A stretch of DNA of 64,000 bases from Pseudomonas orientalis (GCF_002934065.1 NZ_CP018049.1:2478501-2542500); one strand, 5' to 3'. Numbered from the stretch's first letter, positions 43,953 through 52,080 are shown. Notes: generated by a model from the sequence alone, not told the origin. Made by a program: numbers and translations.

Positions 43953-45050
43953 TTACGAAAGGCTGGACAGGTAGTCGTCGTAACCAAATTCACGAACCAC
44001 TTCGACTGTACCGTCGAGTTGTTTCACTACGATGGACGGCATTTTCAGGCCGTTGAACCAGTTTTTCTTGACCATGGTGTAGCCCGCGGTGTCGATGAAC
44101 GACAGCCGATCGCCGATGGCCAGCGGACGATCAAATTGATACTCGCCGAAAATGTCCCCGGCCAGGCAGGATTTGCCGCACACCATGACGGTGTGTTCGC
44201 CTTCGCTTGGCGCCAGCTTGGCGTTGAGGCGATAGATCAGCAGGTCCAGCAAGTGGGCTTCGATGGAGCTGTCGACCACGGCCAGGTTCTTGCCGTTGTA
44301 GAGCGTGTCGAGCACGGTGACTTCCAGCGACGCGCTGTTGGTGATCGCCGCTTCCCCCGGTTCCAGGTACACCTGCACGCCGTACTTTTCGGAGAATGCT
44401 TTCAAGCGCGCGCAAAACGCGTCCAGCGCATAGCCTTCACCGGTGAAATGGATGCCGCCGCCGAGGCTGACCCACTGGACCTTGTGCAGCAGCGCGCCGA
44501 AGCGTTCTTCGATGGTGCCGAGCATTTTGTCGAACAGACTGAAATCGCCGTTCTCGCAGTTGTTGTGGAACATGAAACCGGAGATCTGCTCGATCACGCC
44601 TTCGATCTTCACCGGGTCCCATTCGCCCAGGCGGCTGAACGGACGCGCCGGGTCGGCCAGCAGGTAATCGGAACTGCTCACTTGCGGGTTGACCCGCAGG
44701 CCGCGGGTCTTGCCCTCGGAGCGCTCGGCAAAGCGCTGCAGCTGGCTGATGGAGTTGAAGATGATCTTGTCGCAGTTGTCCAGCATCTCTTCGATTTCAT
44801 CATCGGCCCAGGCCACGCTGTAGGCGTGCGCCTCACCTTCGAACTTCTGGCGGCCGAGCTTCAACTCATACAGCGACGACGAGGTGGTGCCGTCCATGTA
44901 TTGCTGCATCAGGTCGAACACCGACCAGGTGGCAAAGCACTTGAGTGCCAGCAGAGCCTTGGCGCCGGACTGCTCGCGCACGTAGGCAATCTTCTGCATG
45001 TTGACCAGAAGCTTCTGTTTATCGATGAGGTAGTACGGCGTTTTGATCAT
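43953..45050 (-). CDS. nspC: carboxynorspermidine/carboxyspermidine decarboxylase
   Basis: A 365-residue PLP-dependent alanine-racemase-fold decarboxylase. The PLP Lys is in LLALKCFATWS, the glycine-rich phosphate loop in VSLGGGIHFTG, and CGKSCLAGD with SFIDTAGYTM provides the C-terminal active-site Cys and Tyr region. It decarboxylates carboxyspermidine or carboxynorspermidine to the free triamine, completing the aspartate-semialdehyde route. The ATG at 45050 has only a weak ribosome-binding site. It is the promoter-proximal gene of the pair. Confidence 0.92.
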   Translation of the reverse strand: MIKTPYYLIDKQKLLVNMQKIAYVREQSGAKALLALKCFATWSVFDLMQQYMDGTTSSSLYELKLGRQKFEGEAHAYSVAWADDEIEEMLDNCDKIIFNSISQLQRFAERSEGKTRGLRVNPQVSSSDYLLADPARPFSRLGEWDPVKIEGVIEQISGFMFHNNCENGDFSLFDKMLGTIEERFGALLHKVQWVSLGGGIHFTGEGYALDAFCARLKAFSEKYGVQVYLEPGEAAITNSASLEVTVLDTLYNGKNLAVVDSSIEAHLLDLLIYRLNAKLAPSEGEHTVMVCGKSCLAGDIFGEYQFDRPLAIGDRLSFIDTAGYTMVKKNWFNGLKMPSIVVKQLDGTVEVVREFGYDDYLSSLS

Positions 45051-45200
45051 TTTTGAGAGCCTGCGGCGGTGCCTGCCAAAAAAGGACACGCATTGTGCCC
45101 GCACTTGGAACAGATCGAAAGGTTAGTGGGCGGAATTTGCTGCGCCGGGTTTCGAGCATACGCCCTGAGTATGACCGTCCATGGTTATACACCGACCTGA

Positions 45201-45590
45201 TGTGGGAGGGGCGGTGCGACGATTCGACTTGCCCCCGATGGCGGCCTCAGGATTGGCCAGTATTTTGGATCAGACCGAGTACATATCCATTATTTAGGTA
45301 ACGGCCACTTAGGGTTCCGCCCTGACGGCGGCTCACTTTTGAAAAGCGCAAAAGTAAGCAAAACGCTCTTGCCCCACCACTCGGCACCTCGCCTGGGCTC
45401 GGTGTGCCCGAACGCAGGCTTGAATCCGTGGGCCGCCGCAATGGGCCATCCATGGCCCAGTGCGGCTAACCCGGCGTCCTGCCGGGTTACCCACGGATTC
45501 AAGCCTGCGTTCGGCCAGCGTGGTTTAACGGGGCGCCTGAGATCAAAAGCAGATCAAGATCAAAAGCGACTCGCTTCGCATCGTGGTTAC
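45201..45590 (+). repeat. long dispersed repeat, copy A
   Basis: A noncoding element of about 390 nt. It starts with a REP arm interrupted by 16 bases (TGTGGGAGGGG, then 16 nt, then CTTGCCCCCGATGG). It continues through a block with TCACTTTTGAAAAGCGCAAA and GCCCCACCACTCGGCACCTC, holds a folded module at 45409-45513, and ends near GCTTCGCATCGTGG. Copies B (51819), C (45734, inverted) and D (52126) share its parts. It fills most of the 1.16-kb gene-free region 45051-46212 together with copy C and a REPIN. Short ORFs crossing it have no family features. Confidence 0.85.
45409..45516 (+). repeat. three-way-junction module inside copy A
   Basis: A perfect 24-bp outer stem (45409-45432 with 45490-45513) encloses two hairpins. 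Hairpin a (45435-45466) has a 12-bp stem with one A-G mismatch and loop ATCCAT. Hairpin b (45467-45489) has a 9-bp stem and loop GTCCT. The 108-nt unit is flanked by GCC on both sides and is absent, with one GCC left, in copy B. Confidence 0.8.
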
Positions 45591-45610
45591 GGGTGGGCGC
45601 GGCTGCATTG

Positions 45611-45710
45611 TGTAGGAGCGAGCTTGCTCGCGAAAAACGTCAACGATAACGCGTGCTTCCTGAATCAACGCGGCGCCTGTGAGTTTTTCGCGAGCAAGCT
45701 CGCTCCTACA
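45611..45710. repeat. 100-nt REPIN, family 2
   Basis: Inverted arms TGTAGGAGCGAGCTTGCTCG and its reverse complement flank a middle with AAAACGTCAACGATAACGCG. It stands exactly between the inverted copies A and C (20 and 23 bp away). Confidence 0.9.
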
Positions 45711-45733
45711 GACGGCGGTGTACGCAAGCCCGC

Positions 45734-46097
45734 GTATCCACGATGCGAAGCGAGCCGCTCTTGCTTTTGATCTTAGGCCCCGTCAAACCACGCTGGCCGC
45801 AATTCGATATTGATGTGGGGGGTAAACCGGCAGGACGCCGGTTTAGCCGCCCCGCGCCATGGATGGCGCGTGGCGGCGGCCCCCCACATCAATGTCGGAT
45901 TGTGGGCACACCGAGCCTGGGCGAGGTGCCGAGTGGTGGGGCAAGAGCCCTTTGGTTACTTTGGGGCTTTTCCAAAGTGACCCGCCGTCAGGGCGGAACC
46001 CTAAGCAGCCGTGACCGCAGCAACGGATATGTACTCAATCCAATCCCCCATCCCGGCCGGCCCAGAGGCCGCCATCGGGGGCTAGCCCCCTCCCACA
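45734..46097 (-). repeat. long dispersed repeat, copy C (inverted)
   Basis: The reverse complement of the copy A element, from GTATCCACGATGCG to the REP arm ending CCCCCTCCCACA at 46097. The REP arm here is uninterrupted. It contains its own folded module at 45798-45904 with different stem sequence. Shared blocks include the inverse of the GCCCCACCACTCGGCACC segment and ATATGTACTC. It ends about 90 bp before the LacI-type gene's palindrome. Confidence 0.85.
45798..45904 (-). repeat. three-way-junction module inside copy C
   Basis: The outer stem pairs 45798-45822 with 45880-45904 (25 positions; three non-Watson-Crick pairs, all G-T/U if read from the plus strand). Inside are a 9-bp hairpin with loop AGGAC (45823-45845) and a longer hairpin with loop ATGGAT (45846-45877). 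These are the complements of loops GTCCT and ATCCAT in copy A, while the stems differ by paired changes. Confidence 0.8.
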
Positions 46098-46187
46098 TTG
46101 AGCGCGATGTGCAGTCGGGGCACTGACATCAAACCGTCATCTTTCCACCACCTTCCTGCCACATTCCCTCGCTAATGTCCTCGCCAA

Positions 46188-46201
46188 TGAGATCGATCTC
46201 A
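46188..46201. promoter_or_regulatory. LacI-type operator candidate
   Basis: TGAGATCGATCTCA is a perfect 14-bp palindrome with a central CG, the usual form of LacI/GalR-family operators. It lies 11 bp before the start codon of the LacI-type regulator and its downstream transporter genes, so autoregulation of the whole operon is likely. Confidence 0.6.
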
Positions 46202-46212
46202 AGCGAGTCCCA

Positions 46213-47232
46213 ATGACTGACCTGAAAGACGTAGCACGCCTGGCTGGCGTGTCCCGCGCCACCGCCGCACGCACTTTTGCTTCCCCGGACCAGGTGCGCC
46301 CGGTGACCCGTGAGCAGGTGTTCGCCGCCGCCCGTGAGTTGGGTTTCCGGCCGAACCTGCTGGGCCGCCAGTTGCGCCTGCAGACCACCCAACTGATCGG
46401 CGTCGTGGTGCCCAACCTACTCAACCCGGTGTTCGCCGAGCAGTTCCAGGCCATGGAGCGCGCCGCGCGGTCTCGGGGCTACAGCCTGGTGTTGGCCACC
46501 ACCGATTACAGCAGCGAGCGCGAAAGCACGGTGGTGGAAGAACTGTTGCGCCAGCGCGTCGACGGTCTGGTGCTGACGGTCACCGATGCCGAAAGCAATG
46601 CCGTGCTCAGCAGCCTGAACACCGAAAAGACACCCTTCGTGCTGGCCTACCATCAGCCGAGCAACCCCAACTACAGCGCCGTGTCGGTCGACAACCGCGC
46701 GGGCATGGCCCTGGCCACGCGTTATCTGCTGGACGCCGGGCACCGCCGGATCAGCATGGTCGCCGGCCCCGCGTTGCAGTCCGACCGTGCCCGTCTGCGG
46801 CATGCGGGGTATTGCGAGGCGATGGAAGCGTACGGTCTCAAGAGCCGCCCGGTGATCGAAATGCCGGCCCACACCCAGGCCGAGTTCACGGCGATCGCGC
46901 CGTTTCTCAAGAGCCCCGACGCGCCCACGGCGTTGGTGTGTTCCAACGACTTCCTGGCGATCAGCCTGATTGCCGAATTGCGCCGCAACGCCTGGAACGT
47001 GCCCGGGCAACTGTCTGTGATGGGCTTCGATGGCATCAGCCTCGGCACCCAGATGCACCCGACCCTGTGCAGCGTGGTGCAGCCCATTGCGCTGCTGGCC
47101 AGCACCGTGATTGACCAACTGCTGGCGCAAATCGCCGGCAACGCCCCGACGTCCCATTGCCTGCCTTGCCATATTCGGCCAGGCGAAAGTACCCAGCCCC
47201 ATGAGGAGACCCTTGATGCGCGCACTCAGTAA
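46213..47232 (+). CDS. LacI-family transcriptional regulator
   Basis: A 339-residue regulator. The N-terminal helix-turn-helix and hinge (LKDVARLAGVSRATAARTFA, then LGFRPNLLGRQLRL) are typical. The periplasmic-binding-like effector domain runs from about residue 58 (LIGVVVPNLLNPVFAEQFQAME) with PTALVCSNDFLAI and LSVMGFDGISLG near the end. It probably responds to a small molecule taken up by the adjacent transporter. The gene overlaps the binding-protein gene by 17 bp, and a perfect palindrome lies just upstream. Confidence 0.93.
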   Translation: MTDLKDVARLAGVSRATAARTFASPDQVRPVTREQVFAAARELGFRPNLLGRQLRLQTTQLIGVVVPNLLNPVFAEQFQAMERAARSRGYSLVLATTDYSSERESTVVEELLRQRVDGLVLTVTDAESNAVLSSLNTEKTPFVLAYHQPSNPNYSAVSVDNRAGMALATRYLLDAGHRRISMVAGPALQSDRARLRHAGYCEAMEAYGLKSRPVIEMPAHTQAEFTAIAPFLKSPDAPTALVCSNDFLAISLIAELRRNAWNVPGQLSVMGFDGISLGTQMHPTLCSVVQPIALLASTVIDQLLAQIAGNAPTSHCLPCHIRPGESTQPHEETLDARTQ

Positions 47233-48220
47233 AACCCTGGCAGCCCTGCTGCTGTGCGGTGCGGCCAGCCTGGCCCAGGCCGCCGACACTGCGATTTGCT
47301 ACAACTGCCCGCCGGACTGGGCCGACTGGGGCACCCAGCTCAAGGCCATCGCCGCCAGCACCGGCGTGCAGGTGCCGCTGGACAACAAAAACTCCGGCCA
47401 GTCCCTGGCGCAGTTGGTGGCGGAAAAAGCCGCGCCGGTGGCCGACGTCGTTTACTACGGCGTGACCTTCGGCCTGCAGGCGCAAAAAGCCGAGGTGGTC
47501 GACACCTACAAACCCAAGGCCTGGGACCAGATTCCCGCCGGCCTGAAAGACCCCGCCGGCCATTGGTTCGCGATCCATTCCGGGACCCTGGGCATCATGG
47601 TCAACGTCGACGCACTCGGCGGTCTGCCGGTGCCGCAAAGCTGGGCCGACCTGCTCAAGCCTGAGTACAAAGGCATGGTCGGTTACCTCGATCCGTCCAG
47701 CGCCTTTGTCGGCTACGTGTCGGCGGTGGCGATCAACCGCGCCATGGGCGGTGACCTGGACAACTTCGCCCCGGCCATCGACTACTTTCGCAAACTGGCA
47801 AAAAACAGCCCCATCGTGCCCAAGCAGACCGCCTACGCACGGGTACTGTCCGGCGAGTTGCCGATCCTGGTCGACTACGACTTCAACGCCTACCGCGCCC
47901 GCTACAAAGACCAGGCCAATGTCGCCTTCGTGATTCCGCAGGAAGGCAGCATCAGCGTGCCCTACGTCATGAGTCTGGTCGCCAACGCGCCACACCGTGC
48001 GAACGCGGAAAAAGTCCTCGACTTCGTGCTCTCGGACGAGGGCCAGGCACTGTGGGCCAAGGCCTACCTGCGCCCGGTGCGGCCGATGAAAATGCCGGCG
48101 GACGTCGCCGCACAGTTCCTCCCGGACAGCGACTATGCCCGCGCCGGTGTCGTGGACTACGAAAAAATGGCCGCTGTGCAGGAAGCCTTCGCCGCCCGTT
48201 ACCTGAACGAGGTCAAGTAA
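47216..48220 (+). CDS. ABC importer periplasmic substrate-binding protein
   Basis: A 334-residue exported protein of the family 1 (PotD/AfuA-like) solute-binding fold. The signal peptide is MRALSKTLAALLLCGAASLAQA, and the mature N-terminus ADTAICYNCPPDWADWG carries two close cysteines. Later segments DVVYYGVTFGLQAQ, GMVGYLDPSSAFVGY and YVMSLVANAPHRANAEKVLDFVLS are typical of this class. The ATG at 47216 has GAGGAGA six bases upstream; an ATG at 47201 is less well placed. The ligand is unknown; the terminal phosphodiesterase in the operon hints at a phosphorylated organic compound. Confidence 0.9.
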   Translation: MRALSKTLAALLLCGAASLAQAADTAICYNCPPDWADWGTQLKAIAASTGVQVPLDNKNSGQSLAQLVAEKAAPVADVVYYGVTFGLQAQKAEVVDTYKPKAWDQIPAGLKDPAGHWFAIHSGTLGIMVNVDALGGLPVPQSWADLLKPEYKGMVGYLDPSSAFVGYVSAVAINRAMGGDLDNFAPAIDYFRKLAKNSPIVPKQTAYARVLSGELPILVDYDFNAYRARYKDQANVAFVIPQEGSISVPYVMSLVANAPHRANAEKVLDFVLSDEGQALWAKAYLRPVRPMKMPADVAAQFLPDSDYARAGVVDYEKMAAVQEAFAARYLNEVK

Positions 48221-49039
48221 GTGGCGACATCGGCAAAACACGCCGCCTGGGCGCTGGCCCCGGCCTTCGCAGTGCTGCTCGCGTTCTGGCTGTTGCCGCT
48301 GGCGCACCTGATGGTGCTCGGCGCCGAAAGCCGCGATGGCAGCGGCAGCGGCTACTGGCAGGTGCTCAGCAGTGCGCAGTATTTGGGCAGCCTGGGGCAA
48401 ACCCTGATGCTGGCAGGGGTGGTGACGCTGGTCGCGCTGGTGATCGGCGGTATCAGCGGTGTCTTCCTCGCCCGGCAACAGTTCTTCGGGCGCTCGGCGC
48501 TGGTGGCATTGCTCACGTTCCCGCTGGCGTTTCCCGGGGTGGTGGTGGGGTTCCTGGTGATCCTGCTGGCGGGGCGCCAGGGACTGTTTGCCGCCCTGGG
48601 CCTGCAACTGGCCGGTGAGCGCTGGATCTTTGCCTACTCGTTGGCGGGGCTGTTCGTGGGCTACCTGTACTTCTCGATTCCCCGGGTAATTCTGACGGTG
48701 ATGGCTGCCTGCGAAAGCCTCGACCGCAGCTTGGAGGAGGCCGCGCATTCACTGGGGGCAGGGCACTGGCGCGTGGTCTGCGATGTGATCGTGCCGGGCC
48801 TGGCGCCGGCGCTGGCGTCGTGCGGTGCGATCTGTTTTGCCACGTCCATGGGCGCGTTCGGCACGGCGTTCACCCTGGGCACACGGCTTAACGTCACGCC
48901 CGTGGCGATCTATAACGTGTTCACCAATTACGCCAACTTTGCCGTCGCCGCTGCGCTGTCGGTGGTGCTTGGCGCGGTGACCTGGGCCGTGCTGCTGCTC
49001 ACGCGGCGCCTGGTGAAAAATTCGGGGACTGTGCTGTGA
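48221..49039 (+). CDS. ABC importer permease, first subunit
   Basis: A 272-residue integral-membrane protein with six predicted helices, starting with AWALAPAFAVLLAFWLLPLAHL. The EAA loop that contacts the ATPase reads EEAAHSLGAGHWRVVCDVIVPGL. It begins with GTG directly after the binding-protein stop codon, preceded by GAACGAGGTCAAG within that gene. It forms a heterodimer with the next gene product. Confidence 0.92.
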   Translation: MATSAKHAAWALAPAFAVLLAFWLLPLAHLMVLGAESRDGSGSGYWQVLSSAQYLGSLGQTLMLAGVVTLVALVIGGISGVFLARQQFFGRSALVALLTFPLAFPGVVVGFLVILLAGRQGLFAALGLQLAGERWIFAYSLAGLFVGYLYFSIPRVILTVMAACESLDRSLEEAAHSLGAGHWRVVCDVIVPGLAPALASCGAICFATSMGAFGTAFTLGTRLNVTPVAIYNVFTNYANFAVAAALSVVLGAVTWAVLLLTRRLVKNSGTVL

Positions 49040-49830
49040 AGCGCTCATCGCTGTTTGTGCTGCAACTGTTCTTTACCCTGCTGGTGTGCGCCTTCATGTT
49101 GGTGCCGGTGCTGCTGTCGCTGCTGGCGGGGCTGACACGCAACTTCTTTGTCGGCGTTTCCAGCGGTTTGACCTTCGACTGGTTGATCCAGGTGTGGCAA
49201 GCCTATTCGCCCACCGTGTGGCTCTCGCTGCAACTGGCCCTGGCCTGCGCGGTGTGCGTCTGCGTGATCGGCGTGCCGGCGGCCTATGCCCTGGTGCGCA
49301 TGAACAACCGTTTCAGTCGCGCCTTCGAAGAACTGATGGTGCTGCCGGTAGCGATGCCAGGGTTGGCCAGCGCGTTGGCGCTGCTGCTGACGTACGGCCA
49401 GTTCGGCAGCTTTCGCAGCAGTTGGCTATTCATCCTCGTCGGCCATGTGCTGTTCACCTTGCCGTTCCTGGTGCGTCCGGTGATGGCGGTGATGCAGCGC
49501 CAGCAACTGCCGGTATTGGAAGAAGCTGCCGCCAGCCTCGGTGCAGGTCCGATCAAGCGCTTTTTCAGCGTGGTGGTGCCCAATTGCCGGGCGGGGATCC
49601 TGGCCGGCGTACTGATGGTGGTCACCCTGAGCCTGGGTGAATTCAACCTGACCTGGATGCTCCACACGCCGTTGACCAAGACCCTGCCGGTGGGCCTCGC
49701 CGACAGCTACGCCTCGGCGCGCCTGGAAATCGCCAGTGCCTACACCCTTATCTTCTTGCTGATGATCGTGCCGCTGTTGATTGCGCTGCAGGCCATCAGT
49801 GCCCGTTTGTCCCGTGGAGAGCGTCGATGA
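49036..49830 (+). CDS. ABC importer permease, second subunit
   Basis: A 264-residue permease with six predicted helices (first: LFVLQLFFTLLVCAFMLVPVLL) and an EAA loop EEAAASLGAGPIKRFFSVVVPN. The GTG start overlaps the first permease's stop codon by four bases (GTGA). The pair of permeases with one ATPase gene is the standard layout of spermidine/iron-type importers. Confidence 0.92.
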   Translation: MKRSSLFVLQLFFTLLVCAFMLVPVLLSLLAGLTRNFFVGVSSGLTFDWLIQVWQAYSPTVWLSLQLALACAVCVCVIGVPAAYALVRMNNRFSRAFEELMVLPVAMPGLASALALLLTYGQFGSFRSSWLFILVGHVLFTLPFLVRPVMAVMQRQQLPVLEEAAASLGAGPIKRFFSVVVPNCRAGILAGVLMVVTLSLGEFNLTWMLHTPLTKTLPVGLADSYASARLEIASAYTLIFLLMIVPLLIALQAISARLSRGERR

Positions 49831-50858
49831 CCGCTATTACTATTGGCCTGCAAGGCTGTCGCAAGGCGTTCGCCGGCGGCACCGTGGCCGTGCATGACCT
49901 GGACCTGACCGTCGAAGGCGGCGAAACCCTGGCGATCCTCGGCCCGTCCGGCTGCGGCAAAACCACCACGTTGCGCTTGATCGCCGGCCTGGAACGCCCG
50001 GACGTGGGCCAGGTGTTTTTCGGTGATCGGGACGTGACTCGCCTGCCCATTGAGCGCCGCGATGTGGGCATGGTGTTCCAGAATTACGCGCTGTTTCCCA
50101 ACCTGGATGTGGCCGGCAACATTGTCTACGGCTTGAAGATTCGAGGGATGGCGCCGCGAGAGCGCAACAAGCGCTGCGAAGAACTGCTTGAGTTGGTGGG
50201 GTTGCAGCAGCACGGCAAGCGCAGCATCCATGAACTCTCCGGCGGCCAACGCCAGCGCGTCGCCCTGGCCCGCGCCCTGGCGCCACGCCCGAAAGTGTTG
50301 CTGCTGGACGAACCCCTGGCGGCCCTCGACGCACAACTGCGCGAGCGCCTGCGCGGTGAGCTGAGCGAACTGCTGCGCGGCCTTGGCATTACCTCGGTGT
50401 TCGTCACCCACGACCAGGGCGAAGCCATGGCCCTGGGCGACCGTATCCTGGTGATGGAGCACGGACGCATCGCACAACTGGCCAGCCCACGGGACATTTA
50501 CCAGAAACCGGCCAATGCCTTTGTCGCAGGCTTTGTCGGCAACCTCAACGCCTTCGCCGTGAGCGGGTCGTCGCCCAAGGGCTTGAAAGTCTGCGGCGGC
50601 GAACTGCCGTGGCATGGCACCGACCAGCCCGACACGCTGTACTGCCGCCCCGAACATCTGCGGGTGATGGAGAGCGAAGGGCACCTGCACGGGCGTCTGC
50701 TGGCGCAGTTCTTCCAGGGCGCGCAGAGCCGTTTGCTGGTGGACGTGGGCGGCCCGCAACCGTTGCTGGTCGACAGCAGCGACAACCAGCTGTACGCCGT
50801 CGGCGCGCCGATTGCCCTGGCGATTGCGCCGCACATGTTGTTCACCCTGAATGCGTGA
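49827..50858 (+). CDS. ABC importer ATP-binding subunit
   Basis: A 343-residue ATPase. It has Walker A GPSGCGKTT, the signature LSGGQRQRVALARAL, Walker B LLLDEPLAALD and the switch His in VFVTHDQGEA. A C-terminal TOBE-like domain (from about residue 240, YCRPEHLRVM) is typical of the CUT1/spermidine/iron class. The ATG overlaps the preceding permease's stop (ATGA). Confidence 0.95.
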   Translation: MTAITIGLQGCRKAFAGGTVAVHDLDLTVEGGETLAILGPSGCGKTTTLRLIAGLERPDVGQVFFGDRDVTRLPIERRDVGMVFQNYALFPNLDVAGNIVYGLKIRGMAPRERNKRCEELLELVGLQQHGKRSIHELSGGQRQRVALARALAPRPKVLLLDEPLAALDAQLRERLRGELSELLRGLGITSVFVTHDQGEAMALGDRILVMEHGRIAQLASPRDIYQKPANAFVAGFVGNLNAFAVSGSSPKGLKVCGGELPWHGTDQPDTLYCRPEHLRVMESEGHLHGRLLAQFFQGAQSRLLVDVGGPQPLLVDSSDNQLYAVGAPIALAIAPHMLFTLNA

Positions 50859-50867
50859 GAATCCACT

Positions 50868-51701
50868 GTGAATCATCCGTTTCTCGTTGCACAGATCAGC
50901 GACCTGCACCTCAAGGCCGGCCAGCGCCTCACCTATGGCGTGGTTGATACCCTGGGCGCGCTGCGCCGCGCCGTCGATCACCTGAACGCCAGCCAACCAC
51001 GGCCTGACATCGTGGTGATCAGCGGCGACCTCGTGGACTTTGGCCGCGCCGATGAATACGCCGTGCTGCACCCTGAACTCGCGCGCCTGCACATGCCGTG
51101 CTACCTGGTGCCCGGCAATCACGACGCGCGCGGGCCGTTGCTCGATGCGTTTGGCGATCATGCCTACTTGCCGTTATCGGCAGAGGGCCCGCTGGACTGG
51201 GTGGTAGACACGCATCCGCTGCGTCTGATCGGCCTCGACTCCACCATTCCCGGCAGCCATGGCGGCCAGTTGCTGGACAGCCAATTGCACTGGCTCGATG
51301 AGCAACTGGCGCTGCGCCCGCAGGCGCCGACCTTGCTGATCCTGCATCACCCGCCGTTTATCAGCGGCATCGGCCATATGGACCGCGAACCCTTCATCAA
51401 CGCCGCCGCCCTGGAGCGCGTGGTGGCACGCCACCCGCAGGTGGAGCGCCTGTTGTGCGGGCATCTGCACCGGCCGATGCAGCGCCGTTTCGGTGCCAGC
51501 CTCAGTTGTGTATGCCCCGGCACGTCCCACCAGATCGTGCTGGATTTGCAGGACGCGGCGCCCGCGCATTTCAACCTGGAGCCGGCGGGCTATCTGTTGC
51601 ATCGCTGGGATGCGCAACAGGGTTTGATCAGCCACAACGGCGTGTTCGGGGATTACCCGGGGCCGTATCCGTTCTATGACGCGCATGGGTTGATTGACTG
51701 A
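50868..51701 (+). CDS. metallophosphoesterase, class III cyclic-nucleotide/glycerophosphodiesterase type
   Basis: A 277-residue cytoplasmic calcineurin-like phosphoesterase. Metal ligands are in SDLHLK near residue 10, SGDLVDFG, GNHD, ILHHPP and GHLHRP. It resembles CpdA-type and GpdQ-type phosphodiesterases. The start is GTG, nine bases after the ATPase stop. As the last gene of the importer operon it may hydrolyse the imported compound, such as a phosphodiester; this is inference from context. Confidence 0.88.
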   Translation: MNHPFLVAQISDLHLKAGQRLTYGVVDTLGALRRAVDHLNASQPRPDIVVISGDLVDFGRADEYAVLHPELARLHMPCYLVPGNHDARGPLLDAFGDHAYLPLSAEGPLDWVVDTHPLRLIGLDSTIPGSHGGQLLDSQLHWLDEQLALRPQAPTLLILHHPPFISGIGHMDREPFINAAALERVVARHPQVERLLCGHLHRPMQRRFGASLSCVCPGTSHQIVLDLQDAAPAHFNLEPAGYLLHRWDAQQGLISHNGVFGDYPGPYPFYDAHGLID

Positions 51702-51747
51702 GGTTTTGATTCAGCTGATGTAACAGCTCGGGTACGGCGCCGGACCT

Positions 51748-51769
51748 GTGGCGAGGGAGCTTGCTCCCG
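51748..51769. repeat. solo REP-like hairpin of a third type
   Basis: TGTGGCGAGGGAGCTTGCTCCC contains the self-complementary GGGAGCTTGCTCCC. It is a single arm, not a REPIN pair. It starts the gene-free region 51702-52373. Confidence 0.7.
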
Positions 51770-51818
51770 TGAGGGCCGGACAGCCGACGCGTTTCTACCT
51801 GACGCTCCGAGGTCCAAA

Positions 51819-52080
51819 TGTGGGAGGGGCGGTGCGACGATTCGACTTGCCCCCGATGGCGGCCTCAGGGCCAGCCAGTATCTTGGATCAGACCGAGTAC
51901 ATATCCGTTTCTGCGGTAACGGCTGCTAATGGTTCCGCTTTTACAGCGGCTCACTTTTGAAAAGCGCAAAAGTAAGCAAAACGCTCTTGCCCCACCACTC
52001 GGCACCTCGCCTAGGCTCGGTGTGCCAGCGTGGTTTAACGGGGCGCTTAAGATCAAAAGCAGATCAAAAGCAAAAGCGCG
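51819..52080 (+). repeat. long dispersed repeat, copy B (module-free)
   Basis: It matches copy A closely from the interrupted REP arm, including the same 16 extra bases, through GCCCCACCACTCGGCACC and on to AACGGGGCGC and AGATCAAAAGC. At 52021-52027 the sequence goes straight from TGTGCC to AGCGTGG, lacking the 108-nt folded module of copy A. Confidence 0.85.

Noticed and set aside
45339..45770. Open frames of 143 codons here and 136 codons at 51957-52367
   Set aside because: They run through copies A and B of the dispersed repeat, share only the repeat-encoded part, and break at the module. They reflect repeat DNA rather than genes.
45201..46097. Possible CRISPR array in the repeat-rich region
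   Set aside because: The repeats are long, inverted and few, without equal spacers, and no cas gene is present.
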